A DNA stretch of 37,981 nt from Chloroflexota bacterium. Lineage in GTDB: Bacteria > Chloroflexota > Limnocylindria > Limnocylindrales > CSP1-4. The translations under genes and the position numbers were made by a program. The stretch is from positions 1 to 37,981 of the forward strand of contig JADGQK010000023.1 of the NCBI GenBank assembly GCA_017881915.1. The letters run 5' to 3'. Below, piece by piece: positions 15,728 through 27,354 of this stretch. Within the stretch, counting starts at the first letter, position 1, and each line of letters opens with the position of its first letter. The notes beneath the pieces were generated by a model that worked only from the letters and a program-made list of their open reading frames with translations, was not told the origin of the DNA and ran no database searches.

Positions 15728-17844
15728 TGTCGCTCCTGCGCTTCGAGAAGGTGACCCGCGAGATCGGCACGTTCGTGATCCTCGATGCGATCGAGGCGGC
15801 GATCGCGTCGGGGGACCGGATCGGCCTGGTCGGGCCCAACGGCGCCGGCAAGACGACCCTCCTGCGGATCGCCGCCGGGATCGACGAACCGGACCTCGGC
15901 TCGGTCAGCCTGAAGCGCGGCCTGACCCTCGGCCTGCTGGCGCAGGAGGCCCATTTCGACGTCGCCTTCATGGCCGCGCCCGATCTCCGCAGCGCGGTCC
16001 GCTCGGCCGCGGCCGATCTGCTCGACCTGGCGGTCCGGCTCCGTGAGCTGGAGCATGCCCACCGGGTCGAGGAGCCCCTGTATGCCGAGCTCCAGCATCG
16101 CTTCGAGGTCCTCGGCGGTTACACCCTCGACCAGCGAATCGACGAGACCCTATCGGGCCTGGGCTTCACCCGCGACGAGTGGACGAAGCCGCCCGGTGCC
16201 CTGTCGGGCGGTGAGCAGACCCGGGCGGCGCTCGCCCGACTGGTGATCGCCGATCCCGACCTGATGCTTCTCGACGAGCCGACCAACCACCTGGACCTCG
16301 GAGCGCTCGAATGGCTCGAGGAGCGCCTCCGCCGTCGGAACGGGGCACTTCTCGTCGCCTCCCACGATCGGGCCTTCCTCGATGCGACCGTCGACCGTGT
16401 GTGGGAGCTGCGTGACCGCCGGCTCACCGTCTTCCGAGGTGACTATGCCGCCTACCACCGCCAGCGGATCGAGCGTGACGCCCGGCTCGACAAGGACGTC
16501 TCGACCCAGGCCGAGCAGATCGTCCGTGAGCAGGAGCTCGTCCAGCGTTATCGCAGCCACCGCAAGTACGCCAAGATGCATGAGCACGAGGCGCGCCTGG
16601 CCCGTCTCCAGGAGGCCCGAATCGAGGCCCCGAAGGCGGCCCGCAAGTTGCGCCTGCCGACTGCCTCGCTCGTCGGCGCCGGCGGTCCATCGCGGTCGGG
16701 TGAGATCGTCGTCCGGGCTGAGAACCTGGTCGTCGGCTATCTGCCGCGCTTCCGGCAGGCTCATCCCGCCGATTCGGTCGAATCCGGTGCCGCCAGCGGA
16801 CCGGAGGCCGCGGCGACCCCCCCGGCCGTGCCGGCCGAGCCGCTGGCGGTTGCCCGGGTCCCGTTCCTGGCCGCCCAGCGTGGCGACCGGATCGGGATCG
16901 TCGGGCCAAACGGCGCCGGCAAGACCACCCTGCTGCGAACGATCGCAGGCGACCTGCCACCGCTCGACGGCCTGTTGACGATTGGGATGGGCGTGTCGAT
17001 CGGCTACCTCGCCCAGCTCCGCGACGCCGCGATTCCCGGCGAAACCGTCCTCGGCGCCCTGACCTCCACGATCTCGATCACCGAGGGCGAGGCGCGGAGC
17101 TACCTCGCCCGCTTCCTGTTTCGGGGCGACGACACCCTCAAGGAGGTCCGGATGCTTTCGGGCGGCGAGCGTTCCCGGCTCGAGCTTGCCCTGCTCGGGA
17201 TCATGCCGGCCAACCTTCTCCTCCTCGACGAGCCGACCAACCATCTCGACATCCCGGCGCGGGAGGCAATCGAGGCGTTCATGGCCGGCAGCCCAGCCAC
17301 GCTCCTGGTCGTGTCCCACGATCGGCGCCTGCTCGACACGGTGTGCGACCGGCTGTGGGTCGTGGACGATGGCCTGGCAGCGGCGTTCGACGGCGGCTAC
17401 AAGGCCTGGCGGGTGGCGGTTGCCGCCGGTTGGACGGTCGCTTCGGCGATCGAGGCCGACGCGCTCCGGCTGCGGACCGGCGGCCCGCGCGGCGGTACGA
17501 CCCAGGCCGGTGTCGCGGCCGGAGCCAGGCCCGTAAAGGCCGGCGCGGTTTCGGTGAAGAAGGCCGCGGGCACCGCGAAACCGGTGCCTGGCGCAAAGCC
17601 GGCTTCCCGCGCCCGCCTGCCGAAGCTCTCGAAGGACGCCTACCGCAGGCAGAGAGGGGTCGTCGACGCCGAGCTGACCCGGCTCGGCCTGCGCAAGAAC
17701 CATCTTGAGCTGGCCCTGGGCGATCCCGCGATTGCGGCAAATTTCGTCGAGTTGCGCCGGGTCACGAGCGAGCTCGCCGACGTGGGTGCTCGCCTGGAGG
17801 CGGCCGAAGAGGCCTGGCTCGAGCTGGAGGACCGGGCGCCATGA
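15727..17844 (+). CDS. ABC-F family ATPase (Uup-like, duplicated ATP-binding cassettes)
   Basis: This 705-residue soluble protein has two ABC domains and no membrane segments. Cassette 1 has GPNGAGKTT (about residue 36), LSGGEQTRAALARL and LLDEPTNHLD. Cassette 2 has GPNGAGKTT (about 393), LSGGERSRLELALL and LLDEPTNHLD. The linker between them (RYRSHRKYAKMHEHEARLA) is the P-site-tRNA-interaction type of motif region. The C-terminus (about 620-705) is a predicted coiled coil after a basic Ala/Lys/Pro stretch, as in Uup. Family members act on ribosomes (EttA, antibiotic-protection factors), or affect DNA transposon excision (Uup); which applies here is not shown. About 35 Ala/Pro/Glu-rich residues are inserted in the first strands of cassette 2 (near 350-375). 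The ATG overlaps the mutM stop by 1 base. An upstream in-frame start is rejected because it would lie inside mutM. Confidence 0.93.
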   Translation: MSLLRFEKVTREIGTFVILDAIEAAIASGDRIGLVGPNGAGKTTLLRIAAGIDEPDLGSVSLKRGLTLGLLAQEAHFDVAFMAAPDLRSAVRSAAADLLDLAVRLRELEHAHRVEEPLYAELQHRFEVLGGYTLDQRIDETLSGLGFTRDEWTKPPGALSGGEQTRAALARLVIADPDLMLLDEPTNHLDLGALEWLEERLRRRNGALLVASHDRAFLDATVDRVWELRDRRLTVFRGDYAAYHRQRIERDARLDKDVSTQAEQIVREQELVQRYRSHRKYAKMHEHEARLARLQEARIEAPKAARKLRLPTASLVGAGGPSRSGEIVVRAENLVVGYLPRFRQAHPADSVESGAASGPEAAATPPAVPAEPLAVARVPFLAAQRGDRIGIVGPNGAGKTTLLRTIAGDLPPLDGLLTIGMGVSIGYLAQLRDAAIPGETVLGALTSTISITEGEARSYLARFLFRGDDTLKEVRMLSGGERSRLELALLGIMPANLLLLDEPTNHLDIPAREAIEAFMAGSPATLLVVSHDRRLLDTVCDRLWVVDDGLAAAFDGGYKAWRVAVAAGWTVASAIEADALRLRTGGPRGGTTQAGVAAGARPVKAGAVSVKKAAGTAKPVPGAKPASRARLPKLSKDAYRRQRGVVDAELTRLGLRKNHLELALGDPAIAANFVELRRVTSELADVGARLEAAEEAWLELEDRAP

Positions 17845-18494
17845 CGGGCCCGCTCGAGGGGCCGGCGCCATCGGCGGAGCGCCCGGCGGCGCGCCGCCCA
17901 CTCCGGATCGGGATCACCGGCCCGATTGGCTGCGGCAAGTCGACGGTCCTGGGCTGGCTGGCCGCCCGTGGCGCGCAGGTGATCGACGCCGACGAGGTCG
18001 CCCGCGACGTGATGGCGCCCGGGTCGGCGGTCGCGGCCGAGATCGTTTCGGCGTTCGGTTCCAATGTCGGCGATCCAGGCGGCAGGCTCGACCGGGCTGC
18101 CCTGGCGGCGCTGGTGTTTCATGATCCCGACCAATTGCGTCGCCTCGAGGCGATCGTCCACCCCGTGGTCCGCGAGCGGATCCTGGCGACGATCCGCGGC
18201 GCCGTAGCGGCCGGGGTCCCGATCATCGCCCTCGAGGCCATCCGCCTGGTCGAAGCCGGCTACCCCTCGATGCTCGATGAAGTCTGGCTCGTGACCTGCG
18301 ATCCGGGTGCCCAGCGCGACCGCCTGGCCGCTCGGGGCCTGGCGCCCGCCGAAGCCGTCGCGCGGATTGCTGCCCAGGCCGGACTGGCCGAGCGAATCCG
18401 GCCGGTCGCCACGCGAGTGATCGATACGAGTGGCTCGCTGGCTGCGACCAGGGCCGCCGTCGATGCGGCACTGAAAGATGCGAGCAAGTCGTGA
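17841..18494 (+). CDS. coaE: Dephospho-CoA kinase
   Basis: This enzyme catalyses the last step of coenzyme A synthesis, phosphorylating the 3'-hydroxyl of dephospho-CoA with ATP. The 217-residue protein has a P-loop, GPIGCGKST (about 27-35), followed by the typical VIDADEVARDVM, LDRAALAALVFHDPDQLRRLEAIVHPVV and a late VWLVTCDPGAQRDRLAARG block. The length is normal, apart from about 18 extra N-terminal residues ahead of the first strand. The ATG overlaps the preceding stop by 4 bases (ATGA). A start nearer to LRIGITG is possible but has no better signal. In many bacteria coaE lies near mutM and polA or uvrB, and that is also the case here. Confidence 0.95.
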   Translation: MTGPLEGPAPSAERPAARRPLRIGITGPIGCGKSTVLGWLAARGAQVIDADEVARDVMAPGSAVAAEIVSAFGSNVGDPGGRLDRAALAALVFHDPDQLRRLEAIVHPVVRERILATIRGAVAAGVPIIALEAIRLVEAGYPSMLDEVWLVTCDPGAQRDRLAARGLAPAEAVARIAAQAGLAERIRPVATRVIDTSGSLAATRAAVDAALKDASKS

Positions 18495-19168
18495 AGCCGA
18501 ACGATCGCAAGGCAACAGCAGAGCGCCAGTTCTCGTTGCCCGATCTCACGAACTTCGACGGCGCCCGGCTCGAGATGCGCCGGGACTACGATGCGCTCGA
18601 CTTCGTGGACCGGGATTTCACCGGCCAGGACGCCAGCGATGCCCGCTTCCTGGAGTGCCGCCTGGTGCGCTGCGTGGTCGACGGACTTTCCTTTCGGCGC
18701 GCCCGCGTTCTTGGGTCCCTGGTCGCGGATGTCCACGGCGCGAGCGTCGACTTCTCGGACTCGACCTGGCGCGAATCGCGCATGTCCGGCGGGCGGCTTG
18801 GCGCAATGAACCTGCCCGGCGCAACGCTGACCGCTGTACGGATCAAGGGCAGCAAGCTCGGATACCTTAACCTCTCCGGCGCCCACCTCGACGACGTGAC
18901 GTTCGAGGGCTGCGAGATCGGCGACCTCGACGCCCGAGGCGCGACCTTGCGCTCGGTGACGTTCATCGACTGCTCGGTCAATGAATTGAACGTGACCGAG
19001 GCCCGCCTCTCGAAGGTCGACCTGTCCGCCGCCAGGCTGCGTTCGCTCGTCGGCGTCGACAACCTGCGCGGCGCGATCATCAGCCACGAGCAACTCGTCG
19101 ACCTCGCCCCGCTGCTGGCCGCTCAACTCGGCCTGGAGGTCCGCCCCGACCGACCCGACGGTGAGTAG
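18491..19168 (+). CDS. Pentapeptide-repeat protein
   Basis: This 225-residue protein is built from imperfect five-residue repeats of the A(D/N)LxX type. Examples are ASDARFLECRLVRC, GASVDFSDSTWRE, MNLPGATLTAV, LNLSGAHLDDVTFEGC, LDARGATLRSVTFIDC and VTEARLSKVDLSAARL. Such repeats fold into a right-handed quadrilateral beta-helix. Some members (Qnr, MfpA) mimic DNA and protect gyrase; most have no known role. The repeats occupy about 20-200. The end (IISHEQLVDLAPLLAAQLGLEV) resembles the C-terminal capping helix seen in many members. It starts at GTG 18491, overlapping the coaE stop by 4 bases (GTGA), so it is probably the last gene of the polA operon. A link to DNA topology or repair is suggested only by position. 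Confidence 0.88.
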   Translation: MKPNDRKATAERQFSLPDLTNFDGARLEMRRDYDALDFVDRDFTGQDASDARFLECRLVRCVVDGLSFRRARVLGSLVADVHGASVDFSDSTWRESRMSGGRLGAMNLPGATLTAVRIKGSKLGYLNLSGAHLDDVTFEGCEIGDLDARGATLRSVTFIDCSVNELNVTEARLSKVDLSAARLRSLVGVDNLRGAIISHEQLVDLAPLLAAQLGLEVRPDRPDGE

Positions 19169-19185
19169 CCAGGCGGACGCCCACC

Positions 19186-19222
19186 AGAACGCCTGTTCTG
19201 TTCGTGCGTGGAGTGGTAGTCT
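19186..19222 (+). promoter_or_regulatory. uvrB promoter with LexA-type operator
   Basis: AGAACGCCTGTTCT (19186-19199) contains GAAC-N4-GTTC, the core of the Gram-positive-type SOS box, flanked by an extra matching A/T pair. The longer 18-base form ending in GTTC (to 19203) is shared with uvrA. A TAGTCT -10 element is at 19217-19222, exactly 30 bases after the G of GAAC. The box therefore covers the expected -35 position, where a repressor would block polymerase. Binding by LexA is inferred; no lexA gene is in the window. Confidence 0.7.
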
Positions 19223-19256
19223 GAGCGTCCCAGCCAGGAGCCGTTGATCGCCCGCC

Positions 19257-21647
19257 ATGCCTGACTTCCGCCTTGTTGCCGACTTCGAGCCGACCGGTGA
19301 CCAGCCGGCCGCGATCGAGCGCCTGGTCGACGGCCTGGAAGGTGGCCTGCGCCACCAGACCCTGCTCGGGGTGACCGGCTCAGGCAAGACCTGGACGATC
19401 GCCAACGCGATCGCCCGGTACCAGAAGCCGACCCTGGTCCTCGCCCACAACAAGACGCTGGCAGCGCAGCTCTACGCCGAGTTCCGCGAGTTCTTCCCGG
19501 ACAACGCTGTCGAGTACTTTGTCAGCTACTTCGACTACTACCAGCCCGAGGCGTACCTGCCCCGTTCGGACACGTACATCGAGAAGGACTCCAGCCGGAA
19601 CGACGAGATCGACAAGCTCCGCCACGCGGCGACCCACGCCCTGTTCGAACGACGCGACGTGATCATCGTCGCGAGCGTGAGCTGCATCTACGGCCTGGGC
19701 GCGCCGGTCGACTACGGCGCCACTGTGCTCCGCCTCCGCAAAGGTGGCCAGTACCGGCGCGACGCCGTCCTGCGCCACCTCGTCGATCTGCAGTACCAGC
19801 GCAACGACCAGGCCCTCCAGCGCGCCCGTTTCCGGGTCCGCGGCGACACGCTCGAGATCGGCCCCGCCTCGGATGACCGGATCGTGCGGGTCGAGTTCTT
19901 CGGTGACGAGGTCGAACGGATCACCGAGGTGGACCCGCTGACGGGCGAATTGATCGCCGAGCGCAACGACCTGAACGTCTACCCGGCCACCCACTTCGTC
20001 ACGCCGGCCGACAAGCTCAAGGAGGCGCTCGTCGACATCGAGGCCGAGATGGAGGCGCGGACCGCCGAGATGGAGGCCCAGGGACGAGTCCTCGAGGCGG
20101 CCCGACTTCGCCAGCGGACCGTCTTCGACCTGGAGATGATGCGCGAGCTGGGCTACTGCACGGGGGTCGAGAACTACTCCCGGCATCTCGCCCGGCGCGA
20201 TGCCGGCAGCCGTCCGTGGACGCTCCTCGACTACTTCCCGCCGGACTGGCTGCTGGTCGTGGACGAGAGCCACATGACGATCCCGCAGGTCGTCGGGATG
20301 TACAAGAACGACCGGACCCGCAAGGAGATCCTGGTCGACTTCGGGTTCCGGTTGCCGTCCGCCCTCGACAATCGCCCGCTGACCTTCGAGGAGTTCGAGG
20401 CGACCGTCCGCCAGGCGGTCTACATGTCGGCCACGCCCGGCCCCTACGAGCTTGAGCGGAGCGAGCGGGTGGTCGAGCAGATGATCCGGCCCACCGGCAT
20501 CGTCGATCCGACGATCGAGGTCCGGCCCACCGACGGCCAGATCGACGACCTGCTCGACGAGATCCGGGGCCGGGTGGAGCGCGGCGAGCGGGCCCTGATC
20601 ACGACCCTGACCAAGAAGATGGCCGAGGACCTGACCGACTACCTGCGCGAGCTGGGGGTCAAGGTCCAGTATCTTCACAGCGAGGTCGACACGCTCGACC
20701 GTGTCCAGATCCTGCGCGACCTCCGCCTGGGTGTGTTCGATGTCCTGGTCGGGATCAACCTGCTCCGTGAGGGGATCGACCTGCCCGAGGTGACTCTCGT
20801 GGCAATCCTCGATGCCGACAAGGAAGGCTTCCTGCGGAGCGCCTGGTCGCTCATCCAGATGATCGGCCGAGCCGCCCGCAACACCGGGGGCAAGGTCGTG
20901 ATGTACGCCGACACGGTGACCCGCTCGATGCGCGCCGCGATCGATGAGACCGATCGCCGGCGGACGATCCAGGCCCGCTACAACACCGAGCACGGGATTG
21001 AGCCGACCACGATCGTCAAGGAGATCCACGACATCAACGAGCGCCTGCGCGCCGTCGCTGAGAGGACCAACGTGTATAGCGCCGATGGGCCGGCCGGCCG
21101 GTTCGGGCCGCACGACCTGCGGGCCGAGTCGCGCGAGCAGATCGAGAAGCTCGTCGTCCGCCTGGAGGCGGATATGCGCAACGCGGCCAGGAACCTCGAG
21201 TTCGAGCGGGCCGCGACACTCCGCGACGAGATCCAGCAGATCCGCCTGCGGGTCCTCGACCAGGACGCTTCGACGACGGTCGCGCGGGCGGCCGAAGCCG
21301 CGGCCGGCGCTGCCGGACGGACTCCCGCCGGCTCGGCTGGCTCGCGGGCGACGTCCACCCGCCGGCCCGGCCAGCGCGCCGCCCAACCCACATCCCCGAC
21401 GCTCGAAGTCATCTCGATCAAGGTCCTGACCTCGACGAGCGATGAGCCCGGCGAGGCGCTCGAGGAGTCGACGGCCGCGGCCACCGCCGCCGACTGGCTG
21501 CCGGGCATTCGCGACGAGCACGAGGATGATGGCGGCTGGCAGGCCCGCTGGCTCGATCGGCCGACATGGGACCACACGGTCACCCCGAACGTGATCAAGC
21601 GCACCGGTCAGCGACCGGGTCAACGGCCGGGCCGCCGGCGGCGTTGA
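19257..21647 (+). CDS. uvrB: UvrABC excinuclease subunit B
   Basis: UvrB is the damage-verifying helicase-like subunit of nucleotide excision repair; it is loaded by UvrA and partners UvrC for incision. The helicase motifs are intact: GVTGSGKT (38-45), the beta-hairpin region [24 protein letters not shown] in [10 protein letters not shown], and QMIGRAARN. The UVR motif that contacts UvrC is at about 620-665 ([33 protein letters not shown]). The protein is 796 residues, against about 660-700 usual. About 125 residues follow the UVR motif: a low-complexity part, then an acidic/aromatic segment ([30 protein letters not shown]) and a basic end (GRRRR). AGGAG is 16 bases before the ATG, rather far. 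A LexA-like box sits in the promoter, so SOS induction is likely. Confidence 0.97.
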   Translation: MPDFRLVADFEPTGDQPAAIERLVDGLEGGLRHQTLLGVTGSGKTWTIANAIARYQKPTLVLAHNKTLAAQLYAEFREFFPDNAVEYFVSYFDYYQPEAYLPRSDTYIEKDSSRNDEIDKLRHAATHALFERRDVIIVASVSCIYGLGAPVDYGATVLRLRKGGQYRRDAVLRHLVDLQYQRNDQALQRARFRVRGDTLEIGPASDDRIVRVEFFGDEVERITEVDPLTGELIAERNDLNVYPATHFVTPADKLKEALVDIEAEMEARTAEMEAQGRVLEAARLRQRTVFDLEMMRELGYCTGVENYSRHLARRDAGSRPWTLLDYFPPDWLLVVDESHMTIPQVVGMYKNDRTRKEILVDFGFRLPSALDNRPLTFEEFEATVRQAVYMSATPGPYELERSERVVEQMIRPTGIVDPTIEVRPTDGQIDDLLDEIRGRVERGERALITTLTKKMAEDLTDYLRELGVKVQYLHSEVDTLDRVQILRDLRLGVFDVLVGINLLREGIDLPEVTLVAILDADKEGFLRSAWSLIQMIGRAARNTGGKVVMYADTVTRSMRAAIDETDRRRTIQARYNTEHGIEPTTIVKEIHDINERLRAVAERTNVYSADGPAGRFGPHDLRAESREQIEKLVVRLEADMRNAARNLEFERAATLRDEIQQIRLRVLDQDASTTVARAAEAAAGAAGRTPAGSAGSRATSTRRPGQRAAQPTSPTLEVISIKVLTSTSDEPGEALEESTAAATAADWLPGIRDEHEDDGGWQARWLDRPTWDHTVTPNVIKRTGQRPGQRPGRRRR

Positions 21648-21653
21648 GCATTT

Positions 21654-21690
21654 AGAACACCTGTACGGTTCTGGACGAGTCCGCTAAACT
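21654..21690 (+). promoter_or_regulatory. uvrA promoter with the same operator as uvrB
   Basis: AGAACACCTGTACGGTTC (21654-21671) matches the uvrB element at 15 of 18 positions. Within it the GAAC-N4-GTTC core has one mismatch (GTAC). The -10 element TAAACT (21685-21690) begins exactly 30 bases after the G of GAAC, as for uvrB. Only six bases separate it from the GTG start, which has no Shine-Dalgarno, so the mRNA is probably leaderless. Confidence 0.65.
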
Positions 21691-21696
21691 GCTGTC

Positions 21697-24783
<3,087 letters not shown>

Positions 24784-24787
24784 GCCG

Positions 24788-25171
24788 ATGAGCCCGGCCG
24801 ACGGGCCCGGCGGCCCACGGCGCGGTCAGCGTGGCCCGCCGATCCGGACGACCGGACCGGCCCGCCACGAGCTACCCCTGATCGACGAGCGCGGCCTGGT
24901 CGCAGCGCGAGCGATGGACGCGATCCTGGCGGCGGCCGAGGCGCATGGGCAGGCTCGCTGGGTTACCTTCATGGCACCGTTGCCGGAGCGCCTTCGCGAT
25001 GGCGATCCGCGCGACCTGCGTGCAGCCGCGATGCGCGCCCGGGCGGCATTCGGCCCCAAGGATTCGATCCGTGACGCCCTGCCGCCCGAGGTGACCGAGC
25101 CGCTCCTCGATGCGATCGACCGGCTGATCCGCGAGTTGAACCGCTACGACCGGTCGCTCCGCGAGCTGTGA
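24788..25171 (+). CDS. Hypothetical protein encoded after uvrA
   Basis: This 127-residue protein starts 5 bases after the uvrA stop, so it is likely co-transcribed with uvrA. The first 25 residues are Gly/Pro/Arg-rich and disordered-looking. The rest is predicted helical: DERGLVAARAMDAILAAAEAHG, then PERLRDGDPRDLRAAAMRARAAFGPKDSIRDALP and a last helix PLLDAIDRLIRELNRYDRSL. I recognise no family, catalytic motif or signal peptide. The even coding character and closeness to uvrA support a real gene. A start at a later codon (for example ATG within RAMDAIL) would remove the disordered part. A stem-loop (25174-25194) lies just after the stop. Confidence 0.65.
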   Translation: MSPADGPGGPRRGQRGPPIRTTGPARHELPLIDERGLVAARAMDAILAAAEAHGQARWVTFMAPLPERLRDGDPRDLRAAAMRARAAFGPKDSIRDALPPEVTEPLLDAIDRLIRELNRYDRSLREL

Positions 25172-25173
25172 CT

Positions 25174-25194
25174 CCCGGGGCGAGTCGCCTCGGG
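25174..25194. terminator. GC-rich stem-loop in a convergent gap, possible terminator
   Basis: CCCGGGGCG (25174-25182) and CGCCTCGGG (25186-25194) form a 9-bp stem with one G-T wobble around AGT. It begins 2 bases after the stop of the uvrA-linked gene and faces the end of the minus-strand helicase gene. No U-tract follows on either strand. Confidence 0.45.
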
Positions 25195-25207
25195 CGGGTG
25201 GCAACCA

Positions 25208-25271
25208 GCTCGGAGCGGACACCGGCTCGGAGCAATGACGGCTCGCGGTCAGCGCAATCCGAGCTCGGAGC
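25208..25271. repeat. Three copies of GCTCGGAGC
   Basis: GCTCGGAGC occurs at 25208-25216, 25225-25233 and 25263-25271. The first two are in the convergent gap; the third encodes part of the C-terminus of the minus-strand helicase. The unit is itself nearly palindromic. No function is evident. Confidence 0.7.
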
Positions 25272-26874
25272 GATCGAATGCCTCGAGCAGGAACTGTGAC
25301 GGCGCGGCCGGGTCGTACAGGAGGGTGAGTGACCGCCGGGCGCGGGTCCAGGCCACATAGGCCAGCCGGCGCTCTTCCTCGAGGGCGCGGGCCGGGTCGG
25401 CCGCCTCGTCGAGCGCCCGCCGGCTGGGGAAGCGGTCGGCGTCCTGGAGGACGATCACGTGATCGAACTCGAGGCCCTTCACCGCATGGGCCGTTGCCAG
25501 CGTCAGCTTGGCGTCGTCACGCCGCAGTCGCCCGAGTCGCTCGCGCTGCTCGCGCACGCCGACCTCAAGCGCCGCCGCATCCGCGAACCGCGGCGCCCAG
25601 CCCAGGAGGGCCTCGGATGCGGCGCCGATCCCCGCGTCGCCTGCCCCGGCCGTCATGGATCCGACGCGTAGCCTCCCGATGACCACGGGCAGTGGCACCC
25701 CCGATTCCGCCTTCGATGAGGTCAGGATCGCGGCGATCGCCGAGTCGAGCCAGGGATCGTCGAGGGGCAACCGGACGCCACGAGCCCGGAACGGGATTCC
25801 GCGGTCAAGTGCAATCACTGCCGCGGGCACGAGCTCTGCGTTCGTCCGGGCGAGGACCGCTCGACTCGACTCGTTTGCCGGCCAGGCGTCGAAGGCTCGG
25901 CCGATCCGCTCGTCGTCGTCGCCGGCGTCGGGTGCCAGGATGAGCCGGCCGGAGCTTCCCGGCCCGGCCCGGACGGTCTTCGCGAACCGCTCCCGGTTCC
26001 GGGCGACGAGCCGGATCGAGCGCTCGACGACGGGTCCGGGGCAGCGGAAGTTCGTGATCAGGTGGTGGCGCTCGAGTCCCGGCAGGCGCGCGGCCAGGTC
26101 GAAGATCCGGCGCACGTCGGCAAGCCGCCAGCCGTAGATCGACTGGTCATCGTCACCGACGAGGAAGATCCGGTTCGCCGGCGCCGCCAGGAGAAGCGCG
26201 AGCCGGAGCTGCAGCCGGTCGACATCCTGGACCTCGTCGACGAGGAGATGAGCACAGCGGCCCCGCCAGCGAGCCAGGAGCGCCGTGTCCGACTCCAGGG
26301 CCCGCAAAGCACCGATGATGAGGTCGTCGAAGTCGAGACTTCCGGTGGCCGCCAGAGCCCGCTCGTAGGCGACGAAGGTCCGGGCAATCGGCCCGGCCTG
26401 AGCGTCGCCGGCGACCTCGGCTGCCGTCACGCCGAGGTCCACTTTCACCTTGGAGATCGCCGTATCGAGGGCGCCCCAGCCGGCCGGTCCGGCATCGGGC
26501 GCCACCTGGCGCAGGACCGTCATCCGATCGGTGATCGGGCCCGTTGGCCGACTCGCATCGCGCAGGACCTCCAGGCCGAGGGCGTGGAACGTCCGGACCC
26601 GGATGCCGTCGGGCGCAACGTCGAGCGGCGCGAGAGCCTCGGCCAGGCGGGCCTCGAGCTCCTCCGCGGCCCGCCGGTTGAATGTGATCGCCGCAATTGT
26701 GGCTGGGTCCACGCCGCCACCGACCAGCCAGGCGACCCGGGCGACCAGCGTGGTCGTCTTGCCGCTGCCGGCCGGCGCCACGCACAGGACGGGCCCGGGC
26801 CGCGCCGTGGCGGCCGCGCGCTGGTCCGGCGAGAGCCGGGCGAGGGGCTCGGCAACGGCTGGATGGGATTCCAT
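25249..26874 (-). CDS. UvrD/Rep-family superfamily 1 DNA helicase (compact)
   Basis: This 541-residue ATP-dependent 3'-5' DNA helicase shows all SF1A motifs. They are the Q motif LSPDQRAAA, I APAGSGKTTTL, Ia ITFNRRAAEEL, II LLVDEVQDVD, III LVGDDDQSIYGWR, IV LITNFRCPGPVV, V TAHAVKGLEFDHVIVLQ and VI EEERRLAYVAWTRAR. Motif II is DEVQD, one of the accepted variants. The protein is much shorter than UvrD, PcrA or Rep (about 650-730 residues). The shortage lies in the 2B region and the missing C-terminal tail, so processivity or partner contacts may differ. Lying between uvrA and uvrC, it is a good candidate to remove the incised oligonucleotide in excision repair, but other repair roles are possible. 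ATG 26874 is supported by the motif layout. A GATAAT element lies 22 bases upstream, without a Shine-Dalgarno. Confidence 0.93.
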   Translation of the reverse strand: MESHPAVAEPLARLSPDQRAAATARPGPVLCVAPAGSGKTTTLVARVAWLVGGGVDPATIAAITFNRRAAEELEARLAEALAPLDVAPDGIRVRTFHALGLEVLRDASRPTGPITDRMTVLRQVAPDAGPAGWGALDTAISKVKVDLGVTAAEVAGDAQAGPIARTFVAYERALAATGSLDFDDLIIGALRALESDTALLARWRGRCAHLLVDEVQDVDRLQLRLALLLAAPANRIFLVGDDDQSIYGWRLADVRRIFDLAARLPGLERHHLITNFRCPGPVVERSIRLVARNRERFAKTVRAGPGSSGRLILAPDAGDDDERIGRAFDAWPANESSRAVLARTNAELVPAAVIALDRGIPFRARGVRLPLDDPWLDSAIAAILTSSKAESGVPLPVVIGRLRVGSMTAGAGDAGIGAASEALLGWAPRFADAAALEVGVREQRERLGRLRRDDAKLTLATAHAVKGLEFDHVIVLQDADRFPSRRALDEAADPARALEEERRLAYVAWTRARRSLTLLYDPAAPSQFLLEAFDRSELGLR

Positions 26875-26896
26875 GAGGCGAGTCTGCCGGCGGTGG

Positions 26897-26902
26897 ATTA
26901 TC
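26897..26902 (-). promoter_or_regulatory. Candidate -10 element (GATAAT) for the helicase gene
   Basis: On the minus strand GATAAT, one base from the consensus TATAAT, lies 22 bases before the ATG at 26874. No -35 hexamer is convincing. Confidence 0.4.
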
Positions 26903-27105
26903 GGCTGGTTACTCGGTGGCCAGCCGCGGGCCGCGACCGGTTGCTCGAGGGCGCGAGCACGAGGTGGCCCGTGGGCCGAGGAGGCTGTGCCCGCGCCCTT
27001 GACCGGCCAGCTTCCGCGTGCATGGTCGCTGTGAGCGTAAGCAGGTCCGCCAAGGCCCGGTCAACACCACCCAGGCGACGGAATCCGGGTCGCGGCCGTG
27101 CGGTT

Positions 27106-27124
27106 CACGCTCGTCCCGAGCGTG
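27106..27124. other. Perfect 8-bp inverted repeat with 3-base loop
   Basis: CACGCTCG (27106-27113) and CGAGCGTG (27117-27124) are perfectly complementary around TCC. It lies about 230 bases from either divergent gene, so it is not placed like a terminator for them. It could be an operator, the end of a small RNA, or chance. Confidence 0.45.
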
Positions 27125-27348
27125 GCTCTCGTCCTGTGCAATGCCTCAGCCCGGCTCGCAGGCACCTTGTGGGTTCGCCTTGTGCTCAAAGCGACTATCC
27201 ACGCGGAATCGTGAGGCTCAGGGGATGGCGCGCGAGAGCAGCAGGGTTTGGGCCGCCGCCCGCCCCCGGCCGCTTCGGCCGCCGCTTCGGACCACTGACG
27301 GCGCCACGGCCACGCGACCCCCCACGACCCATCGACGACGCCTCGGGG

Positions 27349-27354
27349 TACGAT
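27349..27354 (+). promoter_or_regulatory. Candidate -10 element (TACGAT) for leaderless uvrC
   Basis: TACGAT stands six bases before the GTG start of uvrC, with no Shine-Dalgarno. The spacing is the same as for uvrA. Confidence 0.45.

Noticed and set aside
19380-21623. Long minus-strand open frame (747 codons) opposite uvrB
   Set aside because: Same antisense effect; no recognisable domain and no ribosome site, while uvrB is certain.
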